64,000 nucleotides of DNA from Streptomyces antarcticus (GTDB lineage: Bacteria; Actinomycetota; Actinomycetes; Streptomycetales; Streptomycetaceae): NCBI RefSeq assembly GCF_026627255.1, contig NZ_JAPNLM010000010.1:186001-250000 (forward strand). Reading direction: 5' to 3'. Both the position numbers and the translations under genes were made by a program. The notes under the pieces were generated by a model, which worked only from the letters and a program-made list of their open reading frames with translations, searched no databases and was not told where the DNA came from. Below, piece after piece: positions 38,076 to 47,317 of this stretch; positions within the stretch are counted from its first letter, which is position 1, and each line of letters opens with the position of its first letter.

Positions 38076-40577
38076 CTACGGGCGGGAGGGCTCGGGGGTG
38101 GCTTCGGGGCGGGGGGCCGTCGGGGGGGCCGGGGACTCGGCCAGGAGGCGGGTGAGGAGCCGGACGGCGCCGCGCTTGTGGAGGGGGTCGTTGCCGTTGC
38201 CGCACTTGGGGGACTGGATGCAGGAAGGGCAGCCGGCCTCGCACTCGCAGGCGGCGATGGCGTCGCGGGTCGCGGTCAGCCAGGCGCGGGCCGTGTGGAA
38301 GGCCCGCTCGGCGAATCCGGCGCCGCCGGGGTGGCCGTCGTAGACGAAGACGGTGGGGAGAAGGGTGTCGGGGTGCAGCGGCACGGAGACGCCGCCGATG
38401 TCCCAGCGGTCGCAGGTGGCGAACAGCGGGAGCAGGCCGATGGAGGCGTGCTCGGCGGCGTGCAGGGCTCCGCCGAGGATCTCCGGGGTGATCCGGGCCT
38501 CGTCGAGCTGGTCCTCGGTGACCGTCCACCACACGGCCCGGGTGTGCAGGGTGCGGGGCGGCAGGTCGAGCTTGGTCTCGCCCAGGACCTCGCCGGTGAT
38601 CAGCTTGCGGCGCAGGTAGGAGACGACCTGGTTGGTGACCTCGACGGATCCGAAGCAGAGCCGGGCCGAGCCCCAGGGGATCTCGGTCTCGGTCTCCAGG
38701 ACGGAGATGGAGGTGGTGTCGCGGGCGGTGGTCGAGAAGGGCGGGTTCGCCTCCTCGACGAGGGCGGCCGAGTCCTCGAGGTCCAGGTGCCTGACCAGGT
38801 AGGTGCGGCCCTGGTGGAGGTGGACGGCGCCCTCGTGGACGGCCGTGTGGGCGGCTTCCTCGTCGACCGTGCCCAGCAGCCGGCCGGTCGAGGCCTCGAC
38901 GATCTGCACCGGGCGGCCGCCGCCGCCCCGGATGTCGGTCAGGTCGCAGGCCCGCTCCCGGCGGGTCCAGTGCCAGGCCGTCGCCCGGCGCCGCAGCAGC
39001 TTCGCCGCTTCGAGCTGGGGGAGGAGGTCGTGGGTGGCCGGCCCGAAGAGTTCCAGGTCGGCGTCGGTCAGCGGTAGCTCGGCGGCCGCCGCGCACAGGT
39101 GGGGGGCCAGGACGTACGGGTTGTCGGGGTCCAGGACCGTGGCTTCCACCGGCTGCCGGAACAGCGCCTCCGGGTGGTGGACCAGGTAGGTGTCCAGCGG
39201 GTCGTCCCGGGCGATCAGCACGGCCAGGGCGCCCTGCCCCGAGCGGCCCGCCCGGCCGGCCTGCTGCCACAGGGAGGCCCGCGTACCGGGGTACCCGGTG
39301 ATCAGGACGGCGTCCAGGCCGGAGACGTCCACACCGAGCTCCAGGGCCGTCGTGGCGGCCAGTCCCAGCAGCTCGCCGGAGTGCAGGGCCCGCTCCAGGG
39401 CACGGCGCTCCTCGGGCAGGTAGCCGCCGCGGTAGGCGGCCACCCGCCCGACCAGCGAACGGTCCACCCCCGCGAGGCGCTCCTGGGCGATCACGGCGAT
39501 CAGCTCCGCACCGCGCCGGGAGCGGACGAAGGCGACCGTACGGACGCCCTGGACGACCAGGTCGGTCAGCAGATCGGCGGTCTCGGCCGTGGCCGTACGG
39601 CGGACGGGCGCGCCCTTCTCGCCCCGCAGCTCGGTGAGCAGCGGGGGCTCCCACAGGGCGAAGACGAGCTCGCCGCGCGGGGAGGCGTCGTCGGTGATCT
39701 CGATCACTCGGGTTCCGGTCAGCCGGGAGGCTGCCGTGGCCGGATCGCTGGAGGTGGCGGAGGCCAGCAGGAAGACGGGATCGGAGCCGTAGCGGGCGCA
39801 CAGCCGCCGCAGCCGGCGCAGGACCTGGGCCACGTGGGAGCCGAACACCCCGCGGTAGGTGTGGCACTCGTCGATCACGACGTAGCGCAGGGCCCGCAGG
39901 AAGGAGGACCAGCGGGGGTGGGCGGGCAGGATGCCCCGGTGCAGCATGTCGGGATTGGTGAGGACGTAGTTGGCGTACTGCCGCACCCACTCGCGCTCCT
40001 CGACGGGGGTGTCCCCGTCGTAGACGGCGGGGCGTACGGCGTTCCCCAGCGGAGCGGCCAGTTCGCGTACGGCGCGCCGCTGGTCGGCCGCCAGGGCCTT
40101 GGTGGGGGCCAGGTACAGGGCGGTGGCCCCCCTGCCGTTGGGGGCCTCGGCGCCGTCCGCGAGGGCGGAGAGCACGGGCGCGAGGTAGGCCAGCGACTTG
40201 CCCGAGGCGGTGCCCGTGGCGACCACGACGGACTCGCCGTCCAGGGCGTGCTCGGCGGCCGCGGCCTGATGCTCCCACGGGTGTTCGATTCCGGCGGCCT
40301 GAATGGCGGCTACGACATCCGTTCGGATGCGATCGGGCCAGACCGCATGACGACCCTCCCGAGGGGGCAAGTGCTCCGTATGGGTGATGCGCGCAGCTCG
40401 GGAAGGCCCCCGCGACAGGCGGTCCAGGACCGTGTCGGGAGTGGGTCGAGGGCCCGCGGGTGCCGTGGGCCGTCCGGGGCGGTGAGTATTGGCCATTGGA
40501 ACCGAGTGTGTCACCGACGTGCGGGACAATGGTCCCAAGGCGTCGTGCGCGCCTGCCGGTAAGTGATTGAATGCCAT
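38076..40577 (-). CDS. DEAD/DEAH-box helicase, MrfA/YprA-like with DUF1998
   Basis: An 833-residue superfamily 2 helicase. The Q-motif region is AGIEHPWEHQ, motif I ATGTASGKSLAYL, motif II VIDECHTYRGVFGSHV (DECH), motif III ASATSSD, and motif VI QQAGRAGRSGQ. The C-terminal DUF1998 part ends with the four-Cys cluster CECEAGCPSCIQSPKC of MrfA-type enzymes, which in Bacillus act in mitomycin-damage repair. ATG 40577 (MAFNHLPAG) has GAGGG 14 nt upstream and is favoured. ATG 40496 (MANTHRPGR) lacks a ribosome-binding site. It is divergent from bldG across only 81 nt. Confidence 0.9.
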   Translation of the reverse strand: MAFNHLPAGAHDALGPLSRTSVTHSVPMANTHRPGRPTAPAGPRPTPDTVLDRLSRGPSRAARITHTEHLPPREGRHAVWPDRIRTDVVAAIQAAGIEHPWEHQAAAAEHALDGESVVVATGTASGKSLAYLAPVLSALADGAEAPNGRGATALYLAPTKALAADQRRAVRELAAPLGNAVRPAVYDGDTPVEEREWVRQYANYVLTNPDMLHRGILPAHPRWSSFLRALRYVVIDECHTYRGVFGSHVAQVLRRLRRLCARYGSDPVFLLASATSSDPATAASRLTGTRVIEITDDASPRGELVFALWEPPLLTELRGEKGAPVRRTATAETADLLTDLVVQGVRTVAFVRSRRGAELIAVIAQERLAGVDRSLVGRVAAYRGGYLPEERRALERALHSGELLGLAATTALELGVDVSGLDAVLITGYPGTRASLWQQAGRAGRSGQGALAVLIARDDPLDTYLVHHPEALFRQPVEATVLDPDNPYVLAPHLCAAAAELPLTDADLELFGPATHDLLPQLEAAKLLRRRATAWHWTRRERACDLTDIRGGGGRPVQIVEASTGRLLGTVDEEAAHTAVHEGAVHLHQGRTYLVRHLDLEDSAALVEEANPPFSTTARDTTSISVLETETEIPWGSARLCFGSVEVTNQVVSYLRRKLITGEVLGETKLDLPPRTLHTRAVWWTVTEDQLDEARITPEILGGALHAAEHASIGLLPLFATCDRWDIGGVSVPLHPDTLLPTVFVYDGHPGGAGFAERAFHTARAWLTATRDAIAACECEAGCPSCIQSPKCGNGNDPLHKRGAVRLLTRLLAESPAPPTAPRPEATPEPSRP

Positions 40578-40658
40578 CGCGGCAGCCAATCCCTCGCCCA
40601 CCTCCGGGTGGGGAGGCCCCTGGGGGGCGCCGCTCGATAGCAAGGTGCTGGAGGATCC

Positions 40659-41000
40659 GTGGACCTGTCCCTGTCGACTCGCACTGTCGGCGACCGAACG
40701 GTCGTAGAGGTCGGTGGCGAGATTGATGTGTATACCGCGCCCAAGCTGCGCGAGCAGTTGGTGGAGTTGGTGAACGACGGCAGCTACCACCTGGTTGTCG
40801 ACATGGAGCGAGTGGACTTCCTCGACTCCACCGGACTCGGTGTGCTCGTGGGAGGCCTCAAGCGCGTCCGTGCGCACGAGGGTTCGCTGCGCCTCGTGTG
40901 CAACCAGGAGCGCATCCTGAAGATCTTCCGTATTACCGGTCTGACCAAGGTGTTTCCCATCCACACCACGGTGGAAGACGCCGTCAGCGCCACCGACTGA
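40659..41000 (+). CDS. bldG: Anti-sigma factor antagonist BldG
   Basis: A 113-residue STAS protein essentially identical in pattern to S. coelicolor BldG, needed for aerial growth and antibiotic production. It has VEVGGEIDVYTAPKLREQL, then DFLDSTGLGVLVGGLKRV with phosphorylatable Ser57, then ILKIFRITGLTKVFPIH. In the unphosphorylated form it sequesters anti-sigma factors. GTG 40659 follows GGAGGATCC. It is followed 100 nt later by the anti-sigma gene, with which it is known to be cotranscribed in S. coelicolor. Confidence 0.97.
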   Translation: MDLSLSTRTVGDRTVVEVGGEIDVYTAPKLREQLVELVNDGSYHLVVDMERVDFLDSTGLGVLVGGLKRVRAHEGSLRLVCNQERILKIFRITGLTKVFPIHTTVEDAVSATD

Positions 41001-41100
41001 CCGCTCCCGGCGGCGAGTGGCCGCCTGGGAGAACGGGGGACCGGGCCATGGTCGGCCCGGGCCCCTGCCAAGGCACGCCCGTAGTCCGAGGGGGACGCGC

Positions 41101-41541
41101 ATGGCCACCGTTGAACTGCGCTTCAGCGCCCAGCCCGAACACGTCCGGACGGCCCGCCTGGTCGCGGCCGCCGTGGCGCGCAGGGCCGGTGTCGAGGAAG
41201 CCGTCCTCGACGAGGTCCGCCTCGCCGTGGGCGAGGCCTGCTCGCGCGCCGTCGGACTGCACCGGGGCAACGGACTGACCGCGCCCGTCCGGGTCGTCCT
41301 GACCGAGGAGGAGAAGGTGTTCTCCATCGAGGTCGGCGACGAGGTTCCCGGGCCGGCCGGCGGGTCGGTCGACGGCGTGGCGGGCATCGACGTCGTCCTG
41401 GACCCGGACATCGAGGGCGAGGACGAGATGGGCCTCGCCGTCATCAGCGGGCTCGTCGACGACGTCGAGGTGACCAGTGGGGAATCGGGCGGGACCATCC
41501 GGATGAGCTGGCCCGTTTCGGGGACGTCCGCGCTGCCCTAG
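41101..41541 (+). CDS. RsbW-like anti-sigma factor (ATP-binding), partner of BldG
   Basis: A 146-residue GHKL/HATPase_c protein: VLDEVRLAVGEACSRAVGLH is the N-box region and MGLAVISGLVDDVEV the G2-box region. In canonical RsbW/SpoIIAB the N-box reads EAxxNA; here Asn is replaced (EACSRA), so Mg-ATP binding or kinase activity may be weak or altered. ATG at 41101 has GAGGGGGAC upstream. Position directly after bldG matches the S. coelicolor arrangement, where the product binds BldG. A terminator follows. Confidence 0.88.
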   Translation: MATVELRFSAQPEHVRTARLVAAAVARRAGVEEAVLDEVRLAVGEACSRAVGLHRGNGLTAPVRVVLTEEEKVFSIEVGDEVPGPAGGSVDGVAGIDVVLDPDIEGEDEMGLAVISGLVDDVEVTSGESGGTIRMSWPVSGTSALP

Positions 41542-41584
41542 ATCCACTGAAACGACATTCCGTCGTATCGTCTGATCTTCAATC

Positions 41585-41610
41585 AAGGCCCTGCTGAGCA
41601 GGGCCTTTTC
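41585..41610 (+). terminator. Rho-independent terminator of bldG operon
   Basis: AAGGCCCTG and CAGGGCCTT form a 9-bp stem with loop CTGAG, followed by TTTCTATTT. This is one of the few hairpins here with a real U-tract. Confidence 0.88.
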
Positions 41611-41754
41611 TATTTCCCTTGATCGGTGATCAGCCGTCAATGCTTTTGCCCCATTACCACTTTCGAGGGTAATGGAGTGACGTGATCCATTGCTGAGGGG
41701 CAAGTGCAGGCCAATTGTGTTTCCTGCGCACTGTTTTGATCAGGGTGCGCTCCC

Positions 41755-41760
41755 TACAAT
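41755..41760 (+). promoter_or_regulatory. Possible -10 element of hppA
   Basis: TACAAT matches the -10 consensus, 38 nt upstream of the hppA start. The expected -35 position has only a weak TGTTTT. Confidence 0.35.
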
Positions 41761-41798
41761 CCGTCCACATCTTGAGCTCATCACGTCAAGGAGGACGA

Positions 41799-44201
41799 AT
41801 GACGGGGCTCTTCACCCCTCTCGCGCCGGATCGCGTCACGGATCTGGCAGCCGCAGTACTCACCGATGGCAATCGGCTCATCGTGATCGTCATCGCGGCC
41901 GTGGCCGTGGCCGCGCTCGTCGTCGCGCAGATCCTGGTCCGCCAGGTCCTCGCCGCCGACGAGGGAACCGACCGCATGAAGGAGATCGCCGCCGCCGTGC
42001 AGGAAGGCGCCAACGCCTACCTCGGACGGCAGATGCGCACCCTCGCCGTCTTCGCCGTCGTGGTCTTCTTCCTGCTCTTCCTGCTCCCCGCCGACGACTG
42101 GTCGCAGCGGGCGGGACGGTCCGCGTTCTTCCTCGTCGGCGCCCTCTTCTCGGCGGGCACCGGCTACATCGGCATGCGTCTCGCTGTCCGCGCCAACGTG
42201 CGCGTCGCCGCGGCCGCGCGCGAGGCCACCCCGGCCGACGGGGAGCCCGCCAGGGACCTCACCGAGGTCTCCCACAAGGCGATGAAGATCGCCTTCCGGA
42301 CGGGCGGCGTGGTCGGCATGTTCACCGTCGGCCTCGGCCTCCTCGGTGCCTCGTCCGTCGTCCTGGTCTACGCCGCCGACGCCCCCAAGGTGCTGGAGGG
42401 CTTCGGCCTCGGAGCCGCCCTGATCGCGATGTTCATGCGCGTGGGCGGCGGAATTTTCACCAAGGCCGCCGACGTCGGCGCCGACCTGGTCGGCAAGGTC
42501 GAAAAGGGCATTCCGGAGGACGACCCGCGCAATGCCGCGACCATCGCCGACAACGTGGGCGACAACGTCGGAGACTGCGCGGGAATGGCCGCGGACCTCT
42601 TCGAGTCGTACGCCGTCACCCTCGTGGCCGCGCTCATCCTCGGCAAGGTCGCCTTCGGCGACCTGGGCCTCGCCTTCCCGCTGATCGTGCCCGCCATCGG
42701 CGTCGTCACCGCGATGATCGGCATCTTCGCCGTGTCCCCGCGCCGCTCCGACCGCAACGGCATGACCGCGATCAACCGGGGCTTCTTCATCTCCGCCGTG
42801 ATCTCGCTCGTGCTGGTCGCCATCGCCGTCTACGCCTACTTGCCCGCCACCTACAAGGAGCTCGTCGGCGTCGAGGACGCCGCGATCGCCGCCCACTCGG
42901 GCGACCCGCGCGTGCTGGCCGTCGTCGCCGTCGCCATCGGCATCGTGCTCGCGGCCCTGATCCAGCAGCTCACGGGCTACTTCACCGAGACCAGCCGGCG
43001 GCCCGTCCGGGACATCGGAAAGTCCTCCCTCACCGGCGCGGCCACCGTCGTCCTCGCCGGAATCTCCGTGGGTCTGGAGTCCGCCGTCTACACGGCGCTC
43101 CTCATCGGCCTCGGTGTCTACGGCGCGTTCCTGCTCGGCGGCACGTCGATCATGCTCGCGCTCTTCGCGGTGGCCCTGGCCGGCACGGGCCTGCTCACCA
43201 CCGTCGGCGTCATCGTCGCCATGGACACCTTCGGGCCGGTCTCCGACAACGCCCAGGGCATCGCCGAGATGTCCGGCGACGTCGAGGGCGCCGGCGCGCA
43301 GGTCCTCACCGACCTGGACGCCGTGGGCAACACCACCAAGGCCATCACCAAGGGGATCGCGATCGCCACGGCCGTGCTCGCCGCGGCCGCGCTCTTCGGT
43401 TCGTACAACGACGCGATCGCTACCGCCGTGAAGGAGGTCGGGGCCAAGGCCGGGGAGATGAACCTCAGCCTGGACATCGGCCAGCCCAACAACCTGGTCG
43501 GGCTGATCCTGGGCGCCGCGGTCGTGTTCCTGTTCTCGGGCCTGGCCATCAACGCGGTCTCCCGCTCCGCGGGCGCCGTGGTCTACGAGGTGCGCCGCCA
43601 GTTCCGCGAGCACCCCGGGATCATGGACTACACCGAGAAGCCCGAGTACGGGCGCGTCGTCGACATCTGCACCAAGGACGCGCTGCGCGAGCTCGCCACG
43701 CCCGGGCTGCTCGCCGTGCTCACCCCGATCGCCGTGGGCTTCTCCCTCGGTGTCGGGGCCCTCGGCTCCTTCCTCGCCGGCGCCATCGGCACGGGCACGC
43801 TGATGGCGGTCTTCCTCGCCAACTCCGGTGGCGCGTGGGACAACGCGAAGAAGCTGGTCGAGGACGGCCACCACGGCGGCAAGGGCAGCGAGGCGCACGC
43901 CGCGGTCGTCATCGGCGACACGGTCGGCGACCCGTTCAAGGACACCGCCGGTCCCGCGATCAACCCGCTGCTCAAGGTCATGAACCTGGTGGCGTTGCTG
44001 ATCGCGCCCGCCATCGTGCAGTTCAGCTACGGCGACGACGCCAGCCCGGCCGTACGGGCGGTCGTCGCGATCCTCGCGATCGGCGTCATCATCGGCGCGG
44101 TGTACGTCTCCAAGCGCCGCGGCATCGCCGTCGGGGACGAGGCCGGGGACGGAGCCGCCGAGCGGGTGGCCCAGTCGCCCGGAACGGCAACGGTTTCCTG
44201 A
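41799..44201 (+). CDS. hppA: Membrane-bound H+-translocating pyrophosphatase, K+-independent
   Basis: An 800-residue proton pump driven by pyrophosphate hydrolysis, with about 16 membrane helices. The substrate-binding signature is DVGADLVGKVEKGIPEDDPR, followed by NAATIADNVGDNVGDCAGMA, and a second acidic cluster is VVIGDTVGDPFKDTAGPA. The GNTTKAITKG motif (about 510-519) has Lys at the position that marks K+-independent enzymes (Ala in K+-dependent ones). ATG 41799 has a perfect AAGGAGGACGA ribosome-binding site. A long intergenic region (about 190 nt after the bldG terminator) supplies its own promoter. Confidence 0.96.
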   Translation: MTGLFTPLAPDRVTDLAAAVLTDGNRLIVIVIAAVAVAALVVAQILVRQVLAADEGTDRMKEIAAAVQEGANAYLGRQMRTLAVFAVVVFFLLFLLPADDWSQRAGRSAFFLVGALFSAGTGYIGMRLAVRANVRVAAAAREATPADGEPARDLTEVSHKAMKIAFRTGGVVGMFTVGLGLLGASSVVLVYAADAPKVLEGFGLGAALIAMFMRVGGGIFTKAADVGADLVGKVEKGIPEDDPRNAATIADNVGDNVGDCAGMAADLFESYAVTLVAALILGKVAFGDLGLAFPLIVPAIGVVTAMIGIFAVSPRRSDRNGMTAINRGFFISAVISLVLVAIAVYAYLPATYKELVGVEDAAIAAHSGDPRVLAVVAVAIGIVLAALIQQLTGYFTETSRRPVRDIGKSSLTGAATVVLAGISVGLESAVYTALLIGLGVYGAFLLGGTSIMLALFAVALAGTGLLTTVGVIVAMDTFGPVSDNAQGIAEMSGDVEGAGAQVLTDLDAVGNTTKAITKGIAIATAVLAAAALFGSYNDAIATAVKEVGAKAGEMNLSLDIGQPNNLVGLILGAAVVFLFSGLAINAVSRSAGAVVYEVRRQFREHPGIMDYTEKPEYGRVVDICTKDALRELATPGLLAVLTPIAVGFSLGVGALGSFLAGAIGTGTLMAVFLANSGGAWDNAKKLVEDGHHGGKGSEAHAAVVIGDTVGDPFKDTAGPAINPLLKVMNLVALLIAPAIVQFSYGDDASPAVRAVVAILAIGVIIGAVYVSKRRGIAVGDEAGDGAAERVAQSPGTATVS

Positions 44202-44258
44202 TCCGAGCCGGGGCAGCGGAACGGGCGGGGCCGGGCAGGGCAGGCCGTACGCCCGAAC

Positions 44259-44302
44259 GGCGGACAGGCGGGGCGTACCGACGCGCCGCCTGTCCGCCTT
44301 TG
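44259..44302 (+). terminator. Terminator of hppA
   Basis: An 18-bp stem with one mismatch (GGCGGACAGGCGGGGCGT to ACGCGCCGCCTGTCCGCC), a 4-nt loop and trailing TTTG. Confidence 0.8.
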
Positions 44303-44363
44303 TGCATCCCCTGATGGCGGGCGTGTATCTTCCGGGCCGAGAGCCTTCGAAGGGACCAATCCG

Positions 44364-44933
44364 GTGAACAAGAAGCTTGCGGCCGCCCTGTCGGGCGGTG
44401 CGGTGCTGATGCTCGTCCTGTCCGGCTGCGGCGGGGACGACGACGGCGACAAGAAGGCCGACGCCTGGGCCAAGAAGGTCTGCGACCAGTGGCAGCCCCA
44501 ACTCAAGAAGATCGAGACGGCCAACGCCGAGATCAAGCGCGTGGCGACGGAGAGCAGCAAGCCAGACGAAGTGCAGAAGACCGACTCGGCTGCCTTCGCG
44601 ACCATGTCCGAGTCGTACAAGACGATGGGAACCGCCCTGCAGGAGGCGGGAATCCCGCCGGTCAAGGACGGCCAGTCGACCCAGACCGCGGCGGTCAAGG
44701 GCTTCGAGGAGACCTCGAAGGGCTACTCCGATCTGAAGACCCAGATGGACGCGCTGGACGTCAATGACCAGACGAAGTTCGCCGAGGGTCTCAAGACGCT
44801 CGCGGGCGGCCTGGAGAACGCGACCAAGGGGGGCCGGGACGCCGTCACCCAGCTCAACGCGGGCGGTCTGGACAAGGCCATGAACAGCCAGAAGGGCTGC
44901 CAGGTCACGGCGCCGTCGGCATCGCCCAAGTAG
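44364..44933 (+). CDS. Small secreted lipoprotein
   Basis: A 189-residue protein with signal peptide MNKKLAAALSGGAVLMLVL and lipobox LSGC at about 19-22, then an Asp-rich linker and a helical body (WAKKVCDQWQPQLKKIETAN, then QTAAVKGFEETSKGYSDL) with a conserved late Cys (QKGCQVTAP) that could pair with Cys of KKVCDQW. It belongs to an uncharacterised Streptomyces small-secreted-protein family; the function is unknown. GTG 44364 is preceded by GAAGGGACC. Confidence 0.82.
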   Translation: MNKKLAAALSGGAVLMLVLSGCGGDDDGDKKADAWAKKVCDQWQPQLKKIETANAEIKRVATESSKPDEVQKTDSAAFATMSESYKTMGTALQEAGIPPVKDGQSTQTAAVKGFEETSKGYSDLKTQMDALDVNDQTKFAEGLKTLAGGLENATKGGRDAVTQLNAGGLDKAMNSQKGCQVTAPSASPK

Positions 44934-45156
44934 CCGGACGGGCCGGTGTCGTCCGCCGCGCCGCGGTGGGACGCCGCAGGTCCTCCCGCGCGGCGCGCCG
45001 ACAGGGCGGCCGGGGTTCCAGGAGGGGCCGCGGCCGCCCTGTCGCCCGCCCGGACGGTGCTCCGCACTCGGCCGCCGCGGGCCCGCGGCGCCGCGCGGAC
45101 CGCGCCGACGCCCGCGCGGCGCACGGATCGGCGCCGCCAGCGGACACAATGGGCGG

Positions 45157-46671
45157 GTGAGTACCACCAGCCTCCCCTCGTCCGAGCACGCCGCCGAACT
45201 GCGCACCGCCCTGCTCGCCGCCGGCTTCACCGCCGACGGCCTGCTGGACCTGCTCGGCGCCCCCGCCTACGCCGCGCTGGCGCGCAGCGAGACGGTTCCC
45301 GCCCTGCGCGCCACCCGGCGCGGCGGCGACGGTCCGCTCGCGAGCCTGGTCCGGCTGTTCCTGCTCCAGCAGCCCGTGCCGTACGCGCACGCCGCGGCCG
45401 CGCTGCCCGTCGGGGCGGCCCTGGCCGACGGCTGGCTGCGGCGCGAGGGCGACGAGGTGCGCGCGGCCGTCGACGTACGCCCGTACGGCGGCCCGGACGG
45501 CGAGGACTGGTTCATCGTCTCCGACCTCGGCTGCGCCGTCGGCGGGGCCGGCGGGATCGGCAGCCGGGAGGAGGGCGTGGTCCTCGGCGTCGGGGGCGCG
45601 TCCACGACGCTGGCCGGGATCACCGTCCGGATCCCGGTCGGCTCCGCACTCGACGTCGGCACGGGTTCGGGCATCCAGGCCCTGCACGCCGCCCAGCACG
45701 CGACCCGGGTCACGGCGACCGACGTCAACCCCAGGGCCCTGGAGTTCACCCGTCTGACACTCGCGCTGTCCGGGGCCCCGGCGGCCGAGCTGCTCGCCGG
45801 GTCGCTCTTCGAGCCGGTCGGCGACGCCACGTACGACCTGATCGTGTCGAACCCGCCGTTCGTGATCTCGCCGGTCGCGCGCCTCACGTACCGGGACGGC
45901 GGCATGGGCGGCGACGACCTGTGCCGGACCCTGGTCCAGGAGGCCGGAGCGCGGCTCAACCCGGGCGGCTACGCGCAGTTCCTCGGCAACTGGCAGCACG
46001 TGGAGGGCGAGGACTGGCACGACCGGCTGCGCTCCTGGGTGCCCCGCGGCTGCGACGCGTGGATCGTGCAGCGTGACGTACAGGACGTGACGCAGTACGC
46101 GGAGCTGTGGCTGCGCGACGCGGGCGATCACCGCGACGACCCCGAGGCGTACGCGCGGCGGTACGAGGAATGGCTGGACGAGTTCGAGGCGCGCAAGACC
46201 AAGGCCGTCGGTTTCGGCTGGATCACCCTGCGCCGGTCGGACGCGGCCGAGCCGTCGATCGTGGTCGAGGAGTGGCCCCACACGGTCGAGCAGCCCCTCG
46301 GGGAGGCCGTCCTCGCCCATTTCGCCCGCCAGGACTACCTGCGGGACCACGACGACGCGGCGCTGCTGGAGGGCTACTTCCTGCTCGCCGCCGAGGTGGT
46401 CCAGGAGCAGGTCGGAGCGCCCGGCGCGGAGGATCCCGAGCACGTGGTGCTCCGCCAGAACCTCGGCATGCGGCGCGCAACCAAGGTCGACACGGTCGGG
46501 GCCGGGTTCGCGGGAGTGTGTGACGGCTCACTGAGCGCGGGCCGGATCCTGGACGCGATCGCGCAGCTGGTCCAGGAGGACCCGATCGTCCTGCGGGACC
46601 GCACGCCGGAGGCCATCAGGATGCTGGTCGAGCAGGGCTTCCTGGAGCCGGTGAGGGACCCCTCGGGCTGA
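45157..46671 (+). CDS. HemK-like N5-glutamine/DNA-type methyltransferase
   Basis: A 504-residue class I SAM methyltransferase. An N-terminal helical region (to about 150) is followed by the SAM motif ALDVGTGSGIQALHAAQ, TATDVNPRALEFTRL and the NPPF catalytic tetrapeptide (IVSNPPFVIS), shared by HemK/RlmG-type and amino-methylating DNA enzymes. The long C-terminal region is typical of the actinobacterial family and has no known role. The substrate (release factor, ribosomal protein or nucleic acid) cannot be read from sequence. GTG 45157 follows the 220-nt gap after the lipoprotein gene. Confidence 0.85.
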   Translation: MSTTSLPSSEHAAELRTALLAAGFTADGLLDLLGAPAYAALARSETVPALRATRRGGDGPLASLVRLFLLQQPVPYAHAAAALPVGAALADGWLRREGDEVRAAVDVRPYGGPDGEDWFIVSDLGCAVGGAGGIGSREEGVVLGVGGASTTLAGITVRIPVGSALDVGTGSGIQALHAAQHATRVTATDVNPRALEFTRLTLALSGAPAAELLAGSLFEPVGDATYDLIVSNPPFVISPVARLTYRDGGMGGDDLCRTLVQEAGARLNPGGYAQFLGNWQHVEGEDWHDRLRSWVPRGCDAWIVQRDVQDVTQYAELWLRDAGDHRDDPEAYARRYEEWLDEFEARKTKAVGFGWITLRRSDAAEPSIVVEEWPHTVEQPLGEAVLAHFARQDYLRDHDDAALLEGYFLLAAEVVQEQVGAPGAEDPEHVVLRQNLGMRRATKVDTVGAGFAGVCDGSLSAGRILDAIAQLVQEDPIVLRDRTPEAIRMLVEQGFLEPVRDPSG

Positions 46672-46853
46672 CCGGATCCACTGCCGGACCGATTGCCGGA
46701 CCGATTGCCGGACGGGCAGCAGGGCAGGTTGCCGGCCGTACCCGACCCGGGATGTAACCCGGGGTTCGCCCGCCGTATCCCCGCGCCTGCCAGGCTCCTG
46801 CGCAGCGGGGTCCGGGGGGATCCCGGGAGCGGCCCGGGGGTAGGGGGAGCGGC

Positions 46854-47051
46854 ATGGAAAACGGTCCGGCGGTCTTCGCGGCGGTCGTGTTCCTGCTGTT
46901 CGGGACCGCTCTGCTGGTCTGGACGGGGGCGCGCGCCCTGCACCGTGCGCCGGTGGCCGAGGGCGTGCGCCCCGTCGTCGCCGTACCGGTGACCCTGCTC
47001 ACCGGCGGCGTGTTCCTGGCGCTCGGGCTGTGGTGCCTCGCCCGGCTCTGA
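46854..47051 (+). CDS. Small two-helix membrane protein
   Basis: A 65-residue protein with two hydrophobic segments (VFAAVVFLLFGTALLVWTGA and VPVTLLTGGVFLALGLWCLA) joined by a short basic loop. ATG 46854 has GGGGGAG 6 nt upstream. No family is recognised. It sits between the methyltransferase and topA, where I recall a small membrane protein in S. coelicolor too. Confidence 0.65.
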   Translation: MENGPAVFAAVVFLLFGTALLVWTGARALHRAPVAEGVRPVVAVPVTLLTGGVFLALGLWCLARL

Positions 47052-47317
47052 CGGGAGCGCCCGGAGCGGTGTATCCGCCGGGTGAACGCCGACGTCGGGA
47101 GGGGTGCGGGGGCGGGGCCAGACGGCCCCCGGGCCACCCGGCCCGGTGACCGGGGACGGTCCGGCGCGGCATCCGGGCGGCAGAAACGGCACTTGTCGGG
47201 TTACCGTTCGAGTGGCCGTTGCGGGCTTGTGCCGTTTGACACGGGGGCGGGTTGTACCGTCACACTCCGCAGCGTCGCCGTACTGCGACCGAGTGCCGAC
47301 CGGAGAGAAGAGCCAAG

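Noticed and set aside
36844..40278. 1144-residue minus-strand frame overlapping the tad genes and helicase
   Set aside because: It is an out-of-frame shadow; the helicase in the neighbouring frame and the tad genes on the plus strand have full motif sets.
41781..45230. 1149-residue frame antisense to hppA
   Set aside because: The product is Asp/Arg/Gly/His-rich filler typical of antisense translation of membrane-protein genes. hppA is unambiguous.
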